From positions 1 to 64,000 of the forward strand of contig JAJEFB010000048.1 in NCBI GenBank assembly GCA_022820665.1: a stretch of 64,000 nt of DNA, read 5' to 3'. Made by a program: the position numbers and the translations under genes. Origin of the DNA: Anaerolineae bacterium (GTDB lineage: Bacteria; Chloroflexota; Anaerolineae; Aggregatilineales; Phototrophicaceae). Shown piece by piece: positions 1 through 7,857 of the stretch; the first letter of the stretch is position 1, and each line of letters begins with the position of its first letter. The notes beneath the pieces are model-generated. The model worked only from the letters and a program-made list of their open reading frames with translations, did no database searches and was not told where the DNA came from.

Positions 1-138
1 TACTCCCTCGAGCGCCTGCCCAGCGGCGCCTGGCGCTACGGCGCCCCCGCCGGCGGACACGACGACACCGTCATCGCCACCGCCCTCGCCTGGTACGGCA
101 GCCGACACACCGGCCGCGCCCTCATCGACTTCGCCTGA
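1..138 (+). CDS. Terminase-like protein, C-terminal end (partial)
   Basis: Only the last 45 codons are inside the window; the reading frame is open at base 1 and ends in TGA at 136-138. The segment GGHDDTVIATALAW (residues 18-31 of the visible part) resembles the last conserved motif of the RNase-H-like nuclease domain of phage large terminases and related ATPase-nucleases, where an HDD(S/T) motif supplies a metal-binding acidic residue. Such genes mark prophages or gene-transfer elements, but no other phage gene is visible here, so what lies to the left must decide. A transposase of the same nuclease fold is less likely. Confidence 0.5.
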   Translation, partial: YSLERLPSGAWRYGAPAGGHDDTVIATALAWYGSRHTGRALIDFA

Positions 139-205
139 TCACAATGAACACCAAAAACCGCCACACCGACAAAAAAGCCCTACATCCCTTTCAAGGACCT
201 TGTAC

Positions 206-226
206 GGGCGAGCCGGCGGCTCGCCC
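206..226. repeat. REP-like hairpin, GGGCGAGC arms
   Basis: Perfect inverted repeat: GGGCGAGC (206-213), five-base loop, GCTCGCCC (219-226). Related hairpins with a GGGCGAnC-type arm and a different loop occur at 2178-2198 and 9220-9241, all intergenic, so this looks like a dispersed REP-type element and not a terminator (no T tract follows). Confidence 0.6.
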
Positions 227-367
227 CTCGGTGCCCTCTGCGCCCTCTGTGTTCAAAATCTCTCTGTGCCTCTGCGCCTCTGTGGCAAAAAACCCTTTGC
301 GCCCTTCGTGTCTTTGTGGTGAAAAAAATTCTCTGTGCCCTCTGCGCCTCTGTGGTGAATAAAAAAT
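227..367. repeat. Four imperfect tandem units, CTCTGTGCC family
   Basis: About four copies of a roughly 36-base unit (near 227-258, 259-294, 295-331 and 332-367), each built from CTCTGTGCC, CTCTGCGCC and CTCTGTGGTGAA-like words followed by an A-rich tail. Six-frame reading gives low-complexity Arg/Glu-rich peptides in several frames; these are artefacts of the repeat. Single degenerate copies in inverted orientation lie near 15269-15298, 23395-23416 and 41402-41420. The rest of 139-581 shows no convincing gene; no good promoter for the monooxygenase was found in it. Confidence 0.7.
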
Positions 368-581
368 GTACCACCCCCGCCAAATCCAAAACCCAGCAAT
401 ACCGCGCCCTCCAGCCCGTCGACCTCTTCAAAATCCCCAAAAAGCTGGGGACGGCGCGGGGACTTCCAAAGGGACTCCTGGGGGCTTTGCGGAGCGCTTT
501 CCATCCACGATATTCAACAGACTCCGCGACCGGCGGCTGTGGTAAGATGACCGAAGTCAGAAACGCAAAAGCGCAACAAAC

Positions 582-2129
582 ATGAATCACGATACCGTCG
601 ATGTGCTGATCGTTGGCGCCGGCATCTCCGGCATCGCCGCCGCCTACTACCTGGGAACCCGCTGCCCCCAGCTTTCCTGGACCATCGTCGAAGGCCGCGA
701 CGCCATCGGCGGCACCTGGGACTTTTTTCGCTATCCCGGCATCCGCTCCGATTCCGACATGTTCACGCTCGGCTATCGCTTCCGCCCCTGGCGCGGCGAA
801 AACGCCATCGCCGACGGCGCTTCGATTCTGCAATACCTCAAAGACACCGCCCGCGAATTCGGCATCGACAAGCGCATCCGCTTCGGCTGCCGCGTGAGCC
901 GCATCGCCTGGTCATCGGAAGAAGCGCGCTGGACGGTCGACATCGAGCGCGCCGGCGACAAAGCCCAGATCCGCTGCAACTTCCTCTTCATGTGCACGGG
1001 ATACTATCGCTACGACCAAGGCTATACGCCGCGCTGGTCCGGCATGGCTGACTTTGCCGGCACGATCGTCCACCCGCAGGCTTGGAGCGCGCGGGAGAAT
1101 AACACTGAAAACACGGCCAGCGCCGACAGCGGCGCCCCCGACTACGCCGGCAAGCGGGTCATCGTTATCGGCAGCGGCGCGACAGCAGTGACCATCGCGC
1201 CGGCGCTGGCGCGGCAGGCAAAGCATGTAACCTTGCTCCAGCGCTCGCCCAGTTATGTCGTCAGCATGCCCGCCCGCGACGACCAGGTCAATCGCCTGCG
1301 CGGCGCCCTGCCCGACCGGCTGCTGAGCTGGCTGGCGCGCTGGAAAATGATCCTCTTCGGCATCTACTATTATCGCAAAGCGCGGGTCAATCCCGGCGAG
1401 ACGCGCGACATGATCCTGCAGGGCATCCGCGGCGTCATGGAACCGGGCTTTGACGTCGAGCGGCACTTCGGTCCCGCCTACAACCCCTGGGATCAGCGCG
1501 TTTGCGTCGCCCCGGACGCCGACCTGTTCCGCGCCATCAATGCCGGCAAGGTGTCCATGGTCACCGATCATATCGAGCGCTTCGTCGAAGAGGGCTTGCA
1601 ATTGCGCTCGGGCGAACTCTTGCCCGCCGATATCATCGTCACCGCCACCGGCATGCGCATGAAGATCATGGACGGCGTCAGCATTATCGTCGACGGACAA
1701 ACTGTGCAACTGGGCGATACCCTCAGCTACAAAGGCTTGATGTACAGCAATATCCCCAACCTGGCTTCGGCTTTCGGCTATACCAACGCCTCCTGGACGC
1801 TCAAATGCGAGTTGATCTGCGAGTACGTCTGTCGCTTGCTCAATTACATGGATCGCCGCGGCTACCGGCAATGTACGCCGCGCCCCAAAGCGGAGTCGCC
1901 GGCCGCCCATCCCATGATCGATTTCACATCCGGCTATGTCCAGCGCGCCAGAGACGGCTTGCCCAAGCAGGGGAGCCGACCTCCCTGGCGCGTCTATCAG
2001 AATTACGTCAAGGACCTGCTGGTCATGCGCTTCGGAAAGCTGGACGACGGCGTGATGGAGTTCAAGCGGGCGGCGCGCTCAACCCCAACCCCCTCCCCGA
2101 AGCATCAGCTGAGGAATAAGCGCAAGTAA
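582..2129 (+). CDS. Flavin-containing monooxygenase (FMO/Baeyer-Villiger type)
   Basis: A 515-residue class B flavoprotein monooxygenase that would use FAD, NADPH and O2 to oxygenate a ketone or a soft nucleophile. The FAD-binding GAGISG lies at 12-17, a second Rossmann motif GSGATA for NADPH at 197-202, and between them FAGTIVHPQAW (158-168) fits the FxGxxxHxxxW fingerprint of Baeyer-Villiger enzymes. Substrate cannot be told. It stands alone, with no clear Shine-Dalgarno before the ATG. The last 15 or so codons (from about 2080) run through a dispersed repeat element shared with 15410 and 17821, so the C-terminal tail probably came with that element. Confidence 0.85.
   Translation: MNHDTVDVLIVGAGISGIAAAYYLGTRCPQLSWTIVEGRDAIGGTWDFFRYPGIRSDSDMFTLGYRFRPWRGENAIADGASILQYLKDTAREFGIDKRIRFGCRVSRIAWSSEEARWTVDIERAGDKAQIRCNFLFMCTGYYRYDQGYTPRWSGMADFAGTIVHPQAWSARENNTENTASADSGAPDYAGKRVIVIGSGATAVTIAPALARQAKHVTLLQRSPSYVVSMPARDDQVNRLRGALPDRLLSWLARWKMILFGIYYYRKARVNPGETRDMILQGIRGVMEPGFDVERHFGPAYNPWDQRVCVAPDADLFRAINAGKVSMVTDHIERFVEEGLQLRSGELLPADIIVTATGMRMKIMDGVSIIVDGQTVQLGDTLSYKGLMYSNIPNLASAFGYTNASWTLKCELICEYVCRLLNYMDRRGYRQCTPRPKAESPAAHPMIDFTSGYVQRARDGLPKQGSRPPWRVYQNYVKDLLVMRFGKLDDGVMEFKRAARSTPTPSPKHQLRNKRK
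2093..2108. repeat. Dispersed repeat core CTCCCCGAAGCATCAG (copy 1)
   Basis: The same 16 bases occur at 15410-15425 and 17821-17836. In those two copies the core is followed by GGGGAG, making a CTCCCC/GGGGAG hairpin; here the second arm is degenerate. This copy lies inside the 3' end of the monooxygenase gene and supplies its last codons. Confidence 0.7.
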
Positions 2130-2177
2130 GTCATGAACATTTTGAGGAACAGGTTTCGACATAAATGAGGCATGTAG

Positions 2178-2198
2178 GGGCGACCAATCTGGTCGCCC
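2178..2198. repeat. REP-like hairpin, GGGCGACC arms
   Basis: Perfect stem GGGCGACC (2178-2185), loop AATCT, GGTCGCCC (2191-2198), in the gap between the monooxygenase and the convergent enolase-superfamily gene. Same design as 206-226 and 9220-9241. Confidence 0.6.
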
Positions 2199-2289
2199 GC
2201 CGATGACGGACATGGAATGACAGGGATATGTTTTTTAAGGACTTACTTGCAATTACTGGGGAGGGGGAGTGAATCGCATGGGAGCGGCT

Positions 2290-3426
2290 TCAAAGGCTGA
2301 ATTCGAATCCGCCGTCCTTCACTGCCGCGCGGAAGACCGCGTCATCCAGCGCCAGCCCGAAGCCCGGCGCATCGGGAATGACGACATGACCGTCCTCAAC
2401 GCGGTAAGTCGAGGCGTCAATGCCGGGCGTGCTCGTCTCGTCCCATTCGACGAAGGTGAAGCCCGCCACCGCCGTCGCCAGATGACCGGAGACATAATTG
2501 CCCAGATGCCGGCCGTAATGATGCGGCGCGCTGCGGACCCGCCACGCGTCGAGTTGCGCGCCGGTGTCCAGCCAGTTGCTGAAGCCGTGGCTGAAGATAT
2601 CGTACTGCATCACATCCACGAAGCCCTCCCGCGCCCAATCCATCAGCGCCGTTGCCGCCCAGCCCTCGCCGTCGGCGATCAACACGGACAAGCCCTCCGC
2701 CTCCATCCAGTCATGCAGCGCCTCGTAAAGCTCCGGATCTTCGTGGAAAGCCTCCTCGAGCCAAAAGAGCTTGCAATCGGCCGTTTCCGCCAGCACGCGC
2801 TTGGCGATGTTCAGGTTGTAGCCATTGTTGGCGTCAATCATGATTCTCGCCTCCGGTCCCACCGCTTCGCGCACCGCCTTGATGACGGCGATATCGCGCC
2901 GCGTGCCCGCCTCCAGCGGCATGTGCCGGGCGCCGCGCCCAACCTTGATCTTGAAGGAACGGTGGTTCTTCTCGTAGCCCTGGCGCGCGTGCTCGGCGAT
3001 GAGCGCCGCCCCCGCCTCGTCCGAATCCAAGCTCAAGTCGTTCATGTAGAGCGAGGTATCGTAACAGGGGACGCGCAGCGGCGCCCCGCTCCCCGCTTCC
3101 GTCCGCCCAGCCAGCGCATAGACCGGCGTTCCCCGCAGCGTCCCCGCCAGATCCCAAAGCGGAAAATCAAAGGCGCGAGCAGACTTCACAACGCGACCGT
3201 CGTCGGTCAGCAGGCTGGCGATGTCCCGGCTCAGGAGTTGCCCCGCTTCTTCGCGGCTCGCAAAGCAAAGCCCAAAGCCGGAAGCGCCGTCGGCAGTAGT
3301 CAAGCGCATGACCTGAAGATGAACGTCAATGCCATGAATGTTCAAACGCGAATTGTTGCCGGCTTCTCGCGGTCGCCGCCCCAGCAGGGGCGCGGACTCA
3401 ATGCGAGCGATTCTTGCGCTTTCCAT
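2290..3426 (-). CDS. Mandelate racemase/muconate lactonizing enzyme family protein
   Basis: A 378-residue enolase-superfamily enzyme; such proteins abstract a proton next to a carboxylate using Mg2+ and often dehydrate sugar acids. The general-base KIK motif is at 159-161, with candidate metal ligands Asp198 (MIDANNGYN), Glu224/225 (FWLEEAF) and Glu254 (IADGEGW), and an APHHYGRH segment near the C-terminus. Start chosen at the ATG at 3426, preceded by AGGAGG at 3433-3438; an upstream in-frame start adds 18 unlikely residues. It lies downstream of the epimerase and the regulator on the same strand and probably shares their transcript, in a sugar-use locus. Substrate unknown. Confidence 0.85.
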   Translation of the reverse strand: MESARIARIESAPLLGRRPREAGNNSRLNIHGIDVHLQVMRLTTADGASGFGLCFASREEAGQLLSRDIASLLTDDGRVVKSARAFDFPLWDLAGTLRGTPVYALAGRTEAGSGAPLRVPCYDTSLYMNDLSLDSDEAGAALIAEHARQGYEKNHRSFKIKVGRGARHMPLEAGTRRDIAVIKAVREAVGPEARIMIDANNGYNLNIAKRVLAETADCKLFWLEEAFHEDPELYEALHDWMEAEGLSVLIADGEGWAATALMDWAREGFVDVMQYDIFSHGFSNWLDTGAQLDAWRVRSAPHHYGRHLGNYVSGHLATAVAGFTFVEWDETSTPGIDASTYRVEDGHVVIPDAPGFGLALDDAVFRAAVKDGGFEFSL

Positions 3427-3541
3427 GATTTGACCTCCTGGCTGCCCCTGTTTATGTATACTGCGGCGCTCATGCAACAAGCAGGCTTGCTATTTTGCGT
3501 GAGCGCGACATTCTTGGAATCTTTTCGCTGCCGCCGAGCGG

Positions 3542-4627
3542 CTAGGCTTCGCCGAACATGAGGCCAGTGGGGATGACATCGGTGCTTTCACCGCGGCCTA
3601 TCGCTTCCGCCGTAGCCAGAATGCTGTCGAAGTCATGGCGCGGCTGGAAACCGAGCTTGGTCCGTATCTTGCTCAAGTCCAGCTCAAAGTAGTTTTTGAA
3701 AGGCAGACGCGCTTCAACGTAGGGCAGATTATAGCGCTCCGCCAGCATCGGCACGATTTCAGCCCAGTCGAATATGGCGGCTCCCGCCAGATTGAAAACT
3801 TCGCCCGCCGCTTCCTCAGATTCTATCGCCAGCGCCAAGCCATCGGCGATGTCGCGGACGTCGCCGAAGTGCTGGCGGTAGGGCACGCCATTGGGATTGA
3901 GGCTCAGCAGCAGTTTCTCCTCGCCGTCCCAGCCCGCGCGCAGGGTCTCGATCATTTCCAGAACATCGGGATCGCTCTTGTCGCCTATGTCCTTCACCTC
4001 GTAAGACGCGTCATTGCTGTAAGTGGCATAAGCCGCGCTATAGAGAAAATGCCGCGGCAGTCCGGCGTCGTTCAGGAATTCGCTCGGTTCGATCACGGTG
4101 GAGAAGCGCATGGCGCAGGTGGGAACGCCGTATTGATAGTGATAGACCATCGCCAACTCTTCGCCGAGCCACTTGGTCATCAAGTAAGCCATATTGGGAA
4201 GTTTGCCGGTCATGTCTTCGGTAATCGGCCGCTCGAAGTAACGCCCGTTGACGCGCGCGTCCCAATAGACGCCTTCCGTGCTGGCGTAAACGAAGCGATG
4301 CAGATTCGGGCAAAGCTCGCGGATGCTTTCGAGGATATTCAGCGTGCCCATGGCGTTGATATCGAGGTACTGCCGATTATCGAAAGGTCCCTGAAAAGCG
4401 GCTGCCAGATGATAGATAGCATCGACGCCCGCGACAGCCTTGCTCACATCTTCGGGATTCCGCAAATCGCCGAAGACCGTTTCCACGCCGTCGAAGGCAT
4501 CCAGTTTCCTGGCGCGGCTGGCATCGGCGGGGTAGACAAAGCTGCGCACGCGATGTCCCGCATCCAGCAGGCGGGTAACCAGATTGGCGCCGATGCGCCC
4601 GGTGCCGCCGGTGACCAATATCTTCAT
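3542..4627 (-). CDS. NAD-dependent epimerase/dehydratase (extended SDR)
   Basis: A 361-residue nucleotide-sugar-epimerase-like protein. It opens with the NAD-binding TGGTGRIG (6-13), has the YAST segment after strand 5 (115-118), and carries the catalytic pair Tyr148/Lys152 (YLMTK). Family members epimerise or oxidise sugars, free or bound to nucleotides. It sits 73 bases downstream of the ArsR-type regulator and upstream of an enolase-superfamily gene, all on the minus strand, so a role in breaking down the sugar imported by the divergent ABC system is likely. Exact substrate unknown. Confidence 0.85.
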   Translation of the reverse strand: MKILVTGGTGRIGANLVTRLLDAGHRVRSFVYPADASRARKLDAFDGVETVFGDLRNPEDVSKAVAGVDAIYHLAAAFQGPFDNRQYLDINAMGTLNILESIRELCPNLHRFVYASTEGVYWDARVNGRYFERPITEDMTGKLPNMAYLMTKWLGEELAMVYHYQYGVPTCAMRFSTVIEPSEFLNDAGLPRHFLYSAAYATYSNDASYEVKDIGDKSDPDVLEMIETLRAGWDGEEKLLLSLNPNGVPYRQHFGDVRDIADGLALAIESEEAAGEVFNLAGAAIFDWAEIVPMLAERYNLPYVEARLPFKNYFELDLSKIRTKLGFQPRHDFDSILATAEAIGRGESTDVIPTGLMFGEA

Positions 4628-4700
4628 CAGTCTGCTCCCGTTTCCGTTGGTCGTTTGGCGCCGATTCTATCAAGAGTCGGGGCGCATTCCAAACAGTTGC

Positions 4701-5660
4701 TCAATAGTCGATTTGCAGGATAATATCTTGCGGATGATTGCCGAAGCCGCGCCCGAAGATATTGAGCCCGCCTTTGTTTTCCGCGTCATCGGCGATGCCT
4801 ATGCGCAGTGAAATGAAGGGGCGCTTCGCCAGTTCCAGGTCAGATATCCTGATATTGGATAATGCTCGTCCGTCGATTGAAGACCCGGCGTCGTCTATGC
4901 GCCATACCTTGAGCTGGCCGTACTGGCTGTTCCAATCGGGCCACCAAGCCGGGGTCAGGTTGCCGCGCTTGTCGCTGAAGTCGGAGGGGCAAGTCCAGGC
5001 GCCGACTCGCAAACCGTTAATCTCCAGGAAGATGTCCGAGAGCCAGTCAAGCGCGGAGGGCGCGGCTTCCGAGCAAATCTCCATGCTGATCTGCAAGCTT
5101 TTGGGATCTTCGCGGCCATGCGCGTGATTGGGAAAGCGATACTCCAGATACCCGTGCGTCAACCAGACTATCTGCGCCGCATGTCTCTCCGGGGCATAAA
5201 ACATGACCGGACTGTCGTAGGCGCCTATGACCGAATCGACCCCAGCCATGCCGCAAGGAGCCACGACAACCTGATCGACAAAGGCGCCAACCGGCATGTG
5301 AACCTCAATATGGTCGACCTCGGTCTGCCGCGCCGTATCCGGCAGATTGAAAATCACCCGGTCATAGAGCCGCGTGTAGATGCGCTGCTGGCCGCGCTTG
5401 CCGGGCGCCGTCTGCGAACTCAGCAACCCGGCATCCTCGAGGCTCGTCAGGTGCAGCGAAGCCGTCGCCAGCGGCATGCCCAGTGCGCGCGCGATCTCGG
5501 ACAAGCTGGCCACTTTGGTCGTCAGAAACTCCAATATGCGCAAGCGCGGCGAAGAGGCGAGAGCCTTGGCAACGCCCAACTGTGTTTCCCATGATTCTCT
5601 GTCATTCGAGACCAGCAGCGTTCGCGTCTGGTTTCTCGTTTTTCGGTCGAATTCTTCCAC
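4701..5660 (-). CDS. ArsR-type winged-helix transcriptional regulator
   Basis: A 319-residue regulator. Residues about 28-100 form a winged helix-turn-helix of the ArsR type (SLSEIARALGMPLATASLHL is the recognition part). The longer C-terminal half, about 110-319, is a putative ligand- or effector-binding domain that I do not recognise. The start is GTG at 5660; no ATG is available in frame nearby and the ribosome-binding site is weak. A TATAAT-like -10 lies at 5687-5692 on this strand. It is divergent from the ABC transporter and GH2 genes and likely controls both that operon and its own. Confidence 0.75.
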   Translation of the reverse strand: MEEFDRKTRNQTRTLLVSNDRESWETQLGVAKALASSPRLRILEFLTTKVASLSEIARALGMPLATASLHLTSLEDAGLLSSQTAPGKRGQQRIYTRLYDRVIFNLPDTARQTEVDHIEVHMPVGAFVDQVVVAPCGMAGVDSVIGAYDSPVMFYAPERHAAQIVWLTHGYLEYRFPNHAHGREDPKSLQISMEICSEAAPSALDWLSDIFLEINGLRVGAWTCPSDFSDKRGNLTPAWWPDWNSQYGQLKVWRIDDAGSSIDGRALSNIRISDLELAKRPFISLRIGIADDAENKGGLNIFGRGFGNHPQDIILQIDY

Positions 5661-5765
5661 AATCGCAGCCTGGTACTTTGCATGAAATTATAGAGTTATG
5701 GTCAATAATACTTCACGTTCATCAGAAACAAAACACTGGAAAGCTGTCAAAGCTCAAAGGATTAC

Positions 5766-5793
5766 TTGACATTCCAGCAAAATCGGTTATGTT
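5766..5793 (+). promoter_or_regulatory. Sigma-70-type promoter for the ABC transporter/GH2 operon
   Basis: TTGACA at 5766-5771 and TATGTT at 5788-5793, spacer 16. It lies in the 267-base divergent gap between the regulator and the permease genes. A 29-codon open frame (5837-5926) ends one base before the permease start; it lacks a ribosome-binding site and may be chance. Confidence 0.55.
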
Positions 5794-5927
5794 ACTTTCG
5801 TAAATTCACAAAATATATTGGTCGATAAGCCATCGTATGATGAATCGCGCTGATTTCGTTCCGCCTCCCCAAGGGGCGCCCGGGCATTTTCCGCGATCAA
5901 AGAATCAAGCAAGCTTGACGGAATAGA

Positions 5928-6911
5928 ATGATGACCGCCTTTAGCGTCGAGCGCATGGTCAATTCCCTTTTTGGCTTGCTGGAAGCTTTCAACCCGATTG
6001 CCGAGCCTTACCGCCGCTTTCACGAAAAGCTGCCGCCCAAGATGCAGCAGACCGTCACGGCGTTTATGTTTATCCTGCCATTCGGCGTTCTCTATGCCAT
6101 CTTCACCATTCTGCCCATCTTCCAGACCTTCTACATCTCCCTGCACAAGTGGGAGATCATGGGCACGAACATCCGCTACATCGGGCTGAAGAACTTCGAG
6201 CGCTTGCTGACGCGGGACACGCAGTTCCACCAGGCATTTGAGCAGACGATTCTCTTTGTCGCTCTGACGATTCCGATCATCTTTGTCGGTCTTTTCTTCG
6301 CGCTGATGCTCAATCGTCCCATCAAGGGCATCGGCATCTTCCGCACCATATTCTATCTGCCGAACATCATCGCGGTGACGGTCATCGGTTTGATATGGTC
6401 GCGGGTCTTCGCGTCATCGGGTCGCGGTTTGATCAATGCTTTCCTGGAGAACTTCGATGCGGGTCCGATTCCTTTTCTGGATCAAGGGGATCTGGCGACG
6501 CTTGTGGTAGCGTTCACCACACTCTGGTGGACGGTCGGCTTCAGCATGTTGATATTCCTGGCGGGATTGCAGGATATTTCGCAGGCGCTCTATGACGCGG
6601 CCGAGGTAGACGGCGCCAACCGCCGGCAGCAGTTCCGCCACATCACGATTCCGGGTTTGCGCCGGCCCTTCGCCTTCTTGTGCATCTTGCAGGTGATCGC
6701 GTCCTTCCAGATTTTCGGTCAAGTCGATGTCATGACCGGCGGCGGACCGGCCGGCAATACCCGCACGATTGTCTACAATATCTTTGAGACCTCCTTTCTC
6801 TATTTTCAAGTGGGTTATGGCACAGCCATGGCTGTGATTATGTTCGCGGTTCTGCTGGTCATTTCACTTTTTCAACTGGCGCTATTTCGCGATCAGGGTG
6901 TAGGGAGCTAG
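5928..6911 (+). CDS. ABC sugar transporter permease (MalF/UgpA type)
   Basis: A 327-residue inner-membrane permease of the carbohydrate-uptake type 1 family, with about six membrane segments starting near residue 47. The cytoplasmic EAA loop that docks the ATPase is visible as AAEVDGANRRQQFRHITIP (near 224-242). The first of three uptake genes (two permeases, then the binding protein), divergent from the ArsR-type regulator. No ATPase gene is nearby; these systems often share one MsmK/UgpC-type ATPase encoded elsewhere. Two consecutive ATG codons begin the frame; which one is used is unclear. Confidence 0.88.
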   Translation: MMTAFSVERMVNSLFGLLEAFNPIAEPYRRFHEKLPPKMQQTVTAFMFILPFGVLYAIFTILPIFQTFYISLHKWEIMGTNIRYIGLKNFERLLTRDTQFHQAFEQTILFVALTIPIIFVGLFFALMLNRPIKGIGIFRTIFYLPNIIAVTVIGLIWSRVFASSGRGLINAFLENFDAGPIPFLDQGDLATLVVAFTTLWWTVGFSMLIFLAGLQDISQALYDAAEVDGANRRQQFRHITIPGLRRPFAFLCILQVIASFQIFGQVDVMTGGGPAGNTRTIVYNIFETSFLYFQVGYGTAMAVIMFAVLLVISLFQLALFRDQGVGS

Positions 6912-6913
6912 CG

Positions 6914-7780
6914 GTGACATTTGTTGGCGCGGATCTGGCGCGGAAACGGCAACTCGTGGAACGCCGGCAGGGCAGCGTTTACGTCTTGGCGGTAGGCTTG
7001 TTCGCGTTTATCTGGATGCTGCCGGTGATTTGGACGGTGGCCACGTCTTTCCGGCCCGAGCCGGCTTTGCAGCGCAATCTGGCCAGCTTGCTCCCCTTGC
7101 CTTTCACCACGGACAATTGGGAATTCATCCTCAAGAGCAGCCAACTGTGGAAATGGTTGGGCAACAGCGTGGTCGTCTCCACCACGCACACGCTGGCGCA
7201 GTTGACGGTCTGTTCGCTGGCGGCTTACGCTTTTGCGCGCCTGGACTTCTATTTCAAGCGTCCGCTTTATATTCTGGTTTTGATGGGCTTGATGGTGCCC
7301 TTTGAGGCAACCTTCCTGCCGGTCTATCTTTTGTTTTCCAATTTGAAACTTCACAACACGCTGATCGCGCTGATTTTGCCCGGCATCGCCTCATCCTTCG
7401 CCGTCTTTCTGTTGACGCAGTTTTTCCGCGGCATTCCGTTGGAACTGGAGGAAGCGGCGATGATGGATGGCGCCGGGCGCTTTCGCATCTTCCTCATTAT
7501 CATTATTCCGCTATCGATACCGGTCATCACTGCCTTGGCGATATTCACCTTCCTGGGCAACTGGAACAGCTATTTGTGGCCCATCATCTCCGCCACGAGC
7601 AGCGAAGTCTACACGATTGTTATTGGCTTGCGGAAACTAAATCAGGCATGGGGAGATGTCAATTTTTATGGGCGCGATATGGCGGCGGCGGTCTTCACGG
7701 CATTGCCGATCATCATCTTCTTCTTCGTTTTCCAACGCCGCATCATCAGCGGCATCGCCATAAACAGCGGCATCAAGTAG
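6914..7780 (+). CDS. ABC sugar transporter permease (MalG/UgpE type)
   Basis: A 288-residue partner permease of the preceding gene. It starts with GTG two bases after the upstream stop, so translation is likely coupled. Six membrane segments are predicted by eye from residue 20 on. The EAA loop reads EEAAMMDGAGRFRIFLIIII (near 178-197) with the conserved EAA---DG-A core. Together the two permeases form the channel through which the sugar caught by the next gene's product enters the cell. Confidence 0.88.
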   Translation: MTFVGADLARKRQLVERRQGSVYVLAVGLFAFIWMLPVIWTVATSFRPEPALQRNLASLLPLPFTTDNWEFILKSSQLWKWLGNSVVVSTTHTLAQLTVCSLAAYAFARLDFYFKRPLYILVLMGLMVPFEATFLPVYLLFSNLKLHNTLIALILPGIASSFAVFLLTQFFRGIPLELEEAAMMDGAGRFRIFLIIIIPLSIPVITALAIFTFLGNWNSYLWPIISATSSEVYTIVIGLRKLNQAWGDVNFYGRDMAAAVFTALPIIIFFFVFQRRIISGIAINSGIK

Positions 7781-7857
7781 AGAGGAACGCCTATCGACGC
7801 CTGCCTATCCTGAATTTCGTTTTCGATTCAATTAGCACTCCCGAAAGGATGCAAATC

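Noticed and set aside
180..833. Long minus-strand frames with Arg/Gln-rich proteins over 180-833
   Set aside because: They translate the CTCTGTGCC repeats and the antisense of the monooxygenase; not real proteins.
2269..3561. A 430-codon plus-strand frame opposite the enolase-superfamily gene
   Set aside because: Shadow of the minus-strand gene, which has catalytic motifs and an AGGAGG site.
5837..5926. A 29-codon frame that could be a leader peptide before the permease gene
   Set aside because: No ribosome-binding site and no attenuator-like hairpin; probably chance.
7576..7857. An N-terminal extension of the binding protein starting inside the permease gene
   Set aside because: The signal peptide begins at 7858 with its own ribosome-binding site; the extension is an out-of-phase reading of the permease gene.
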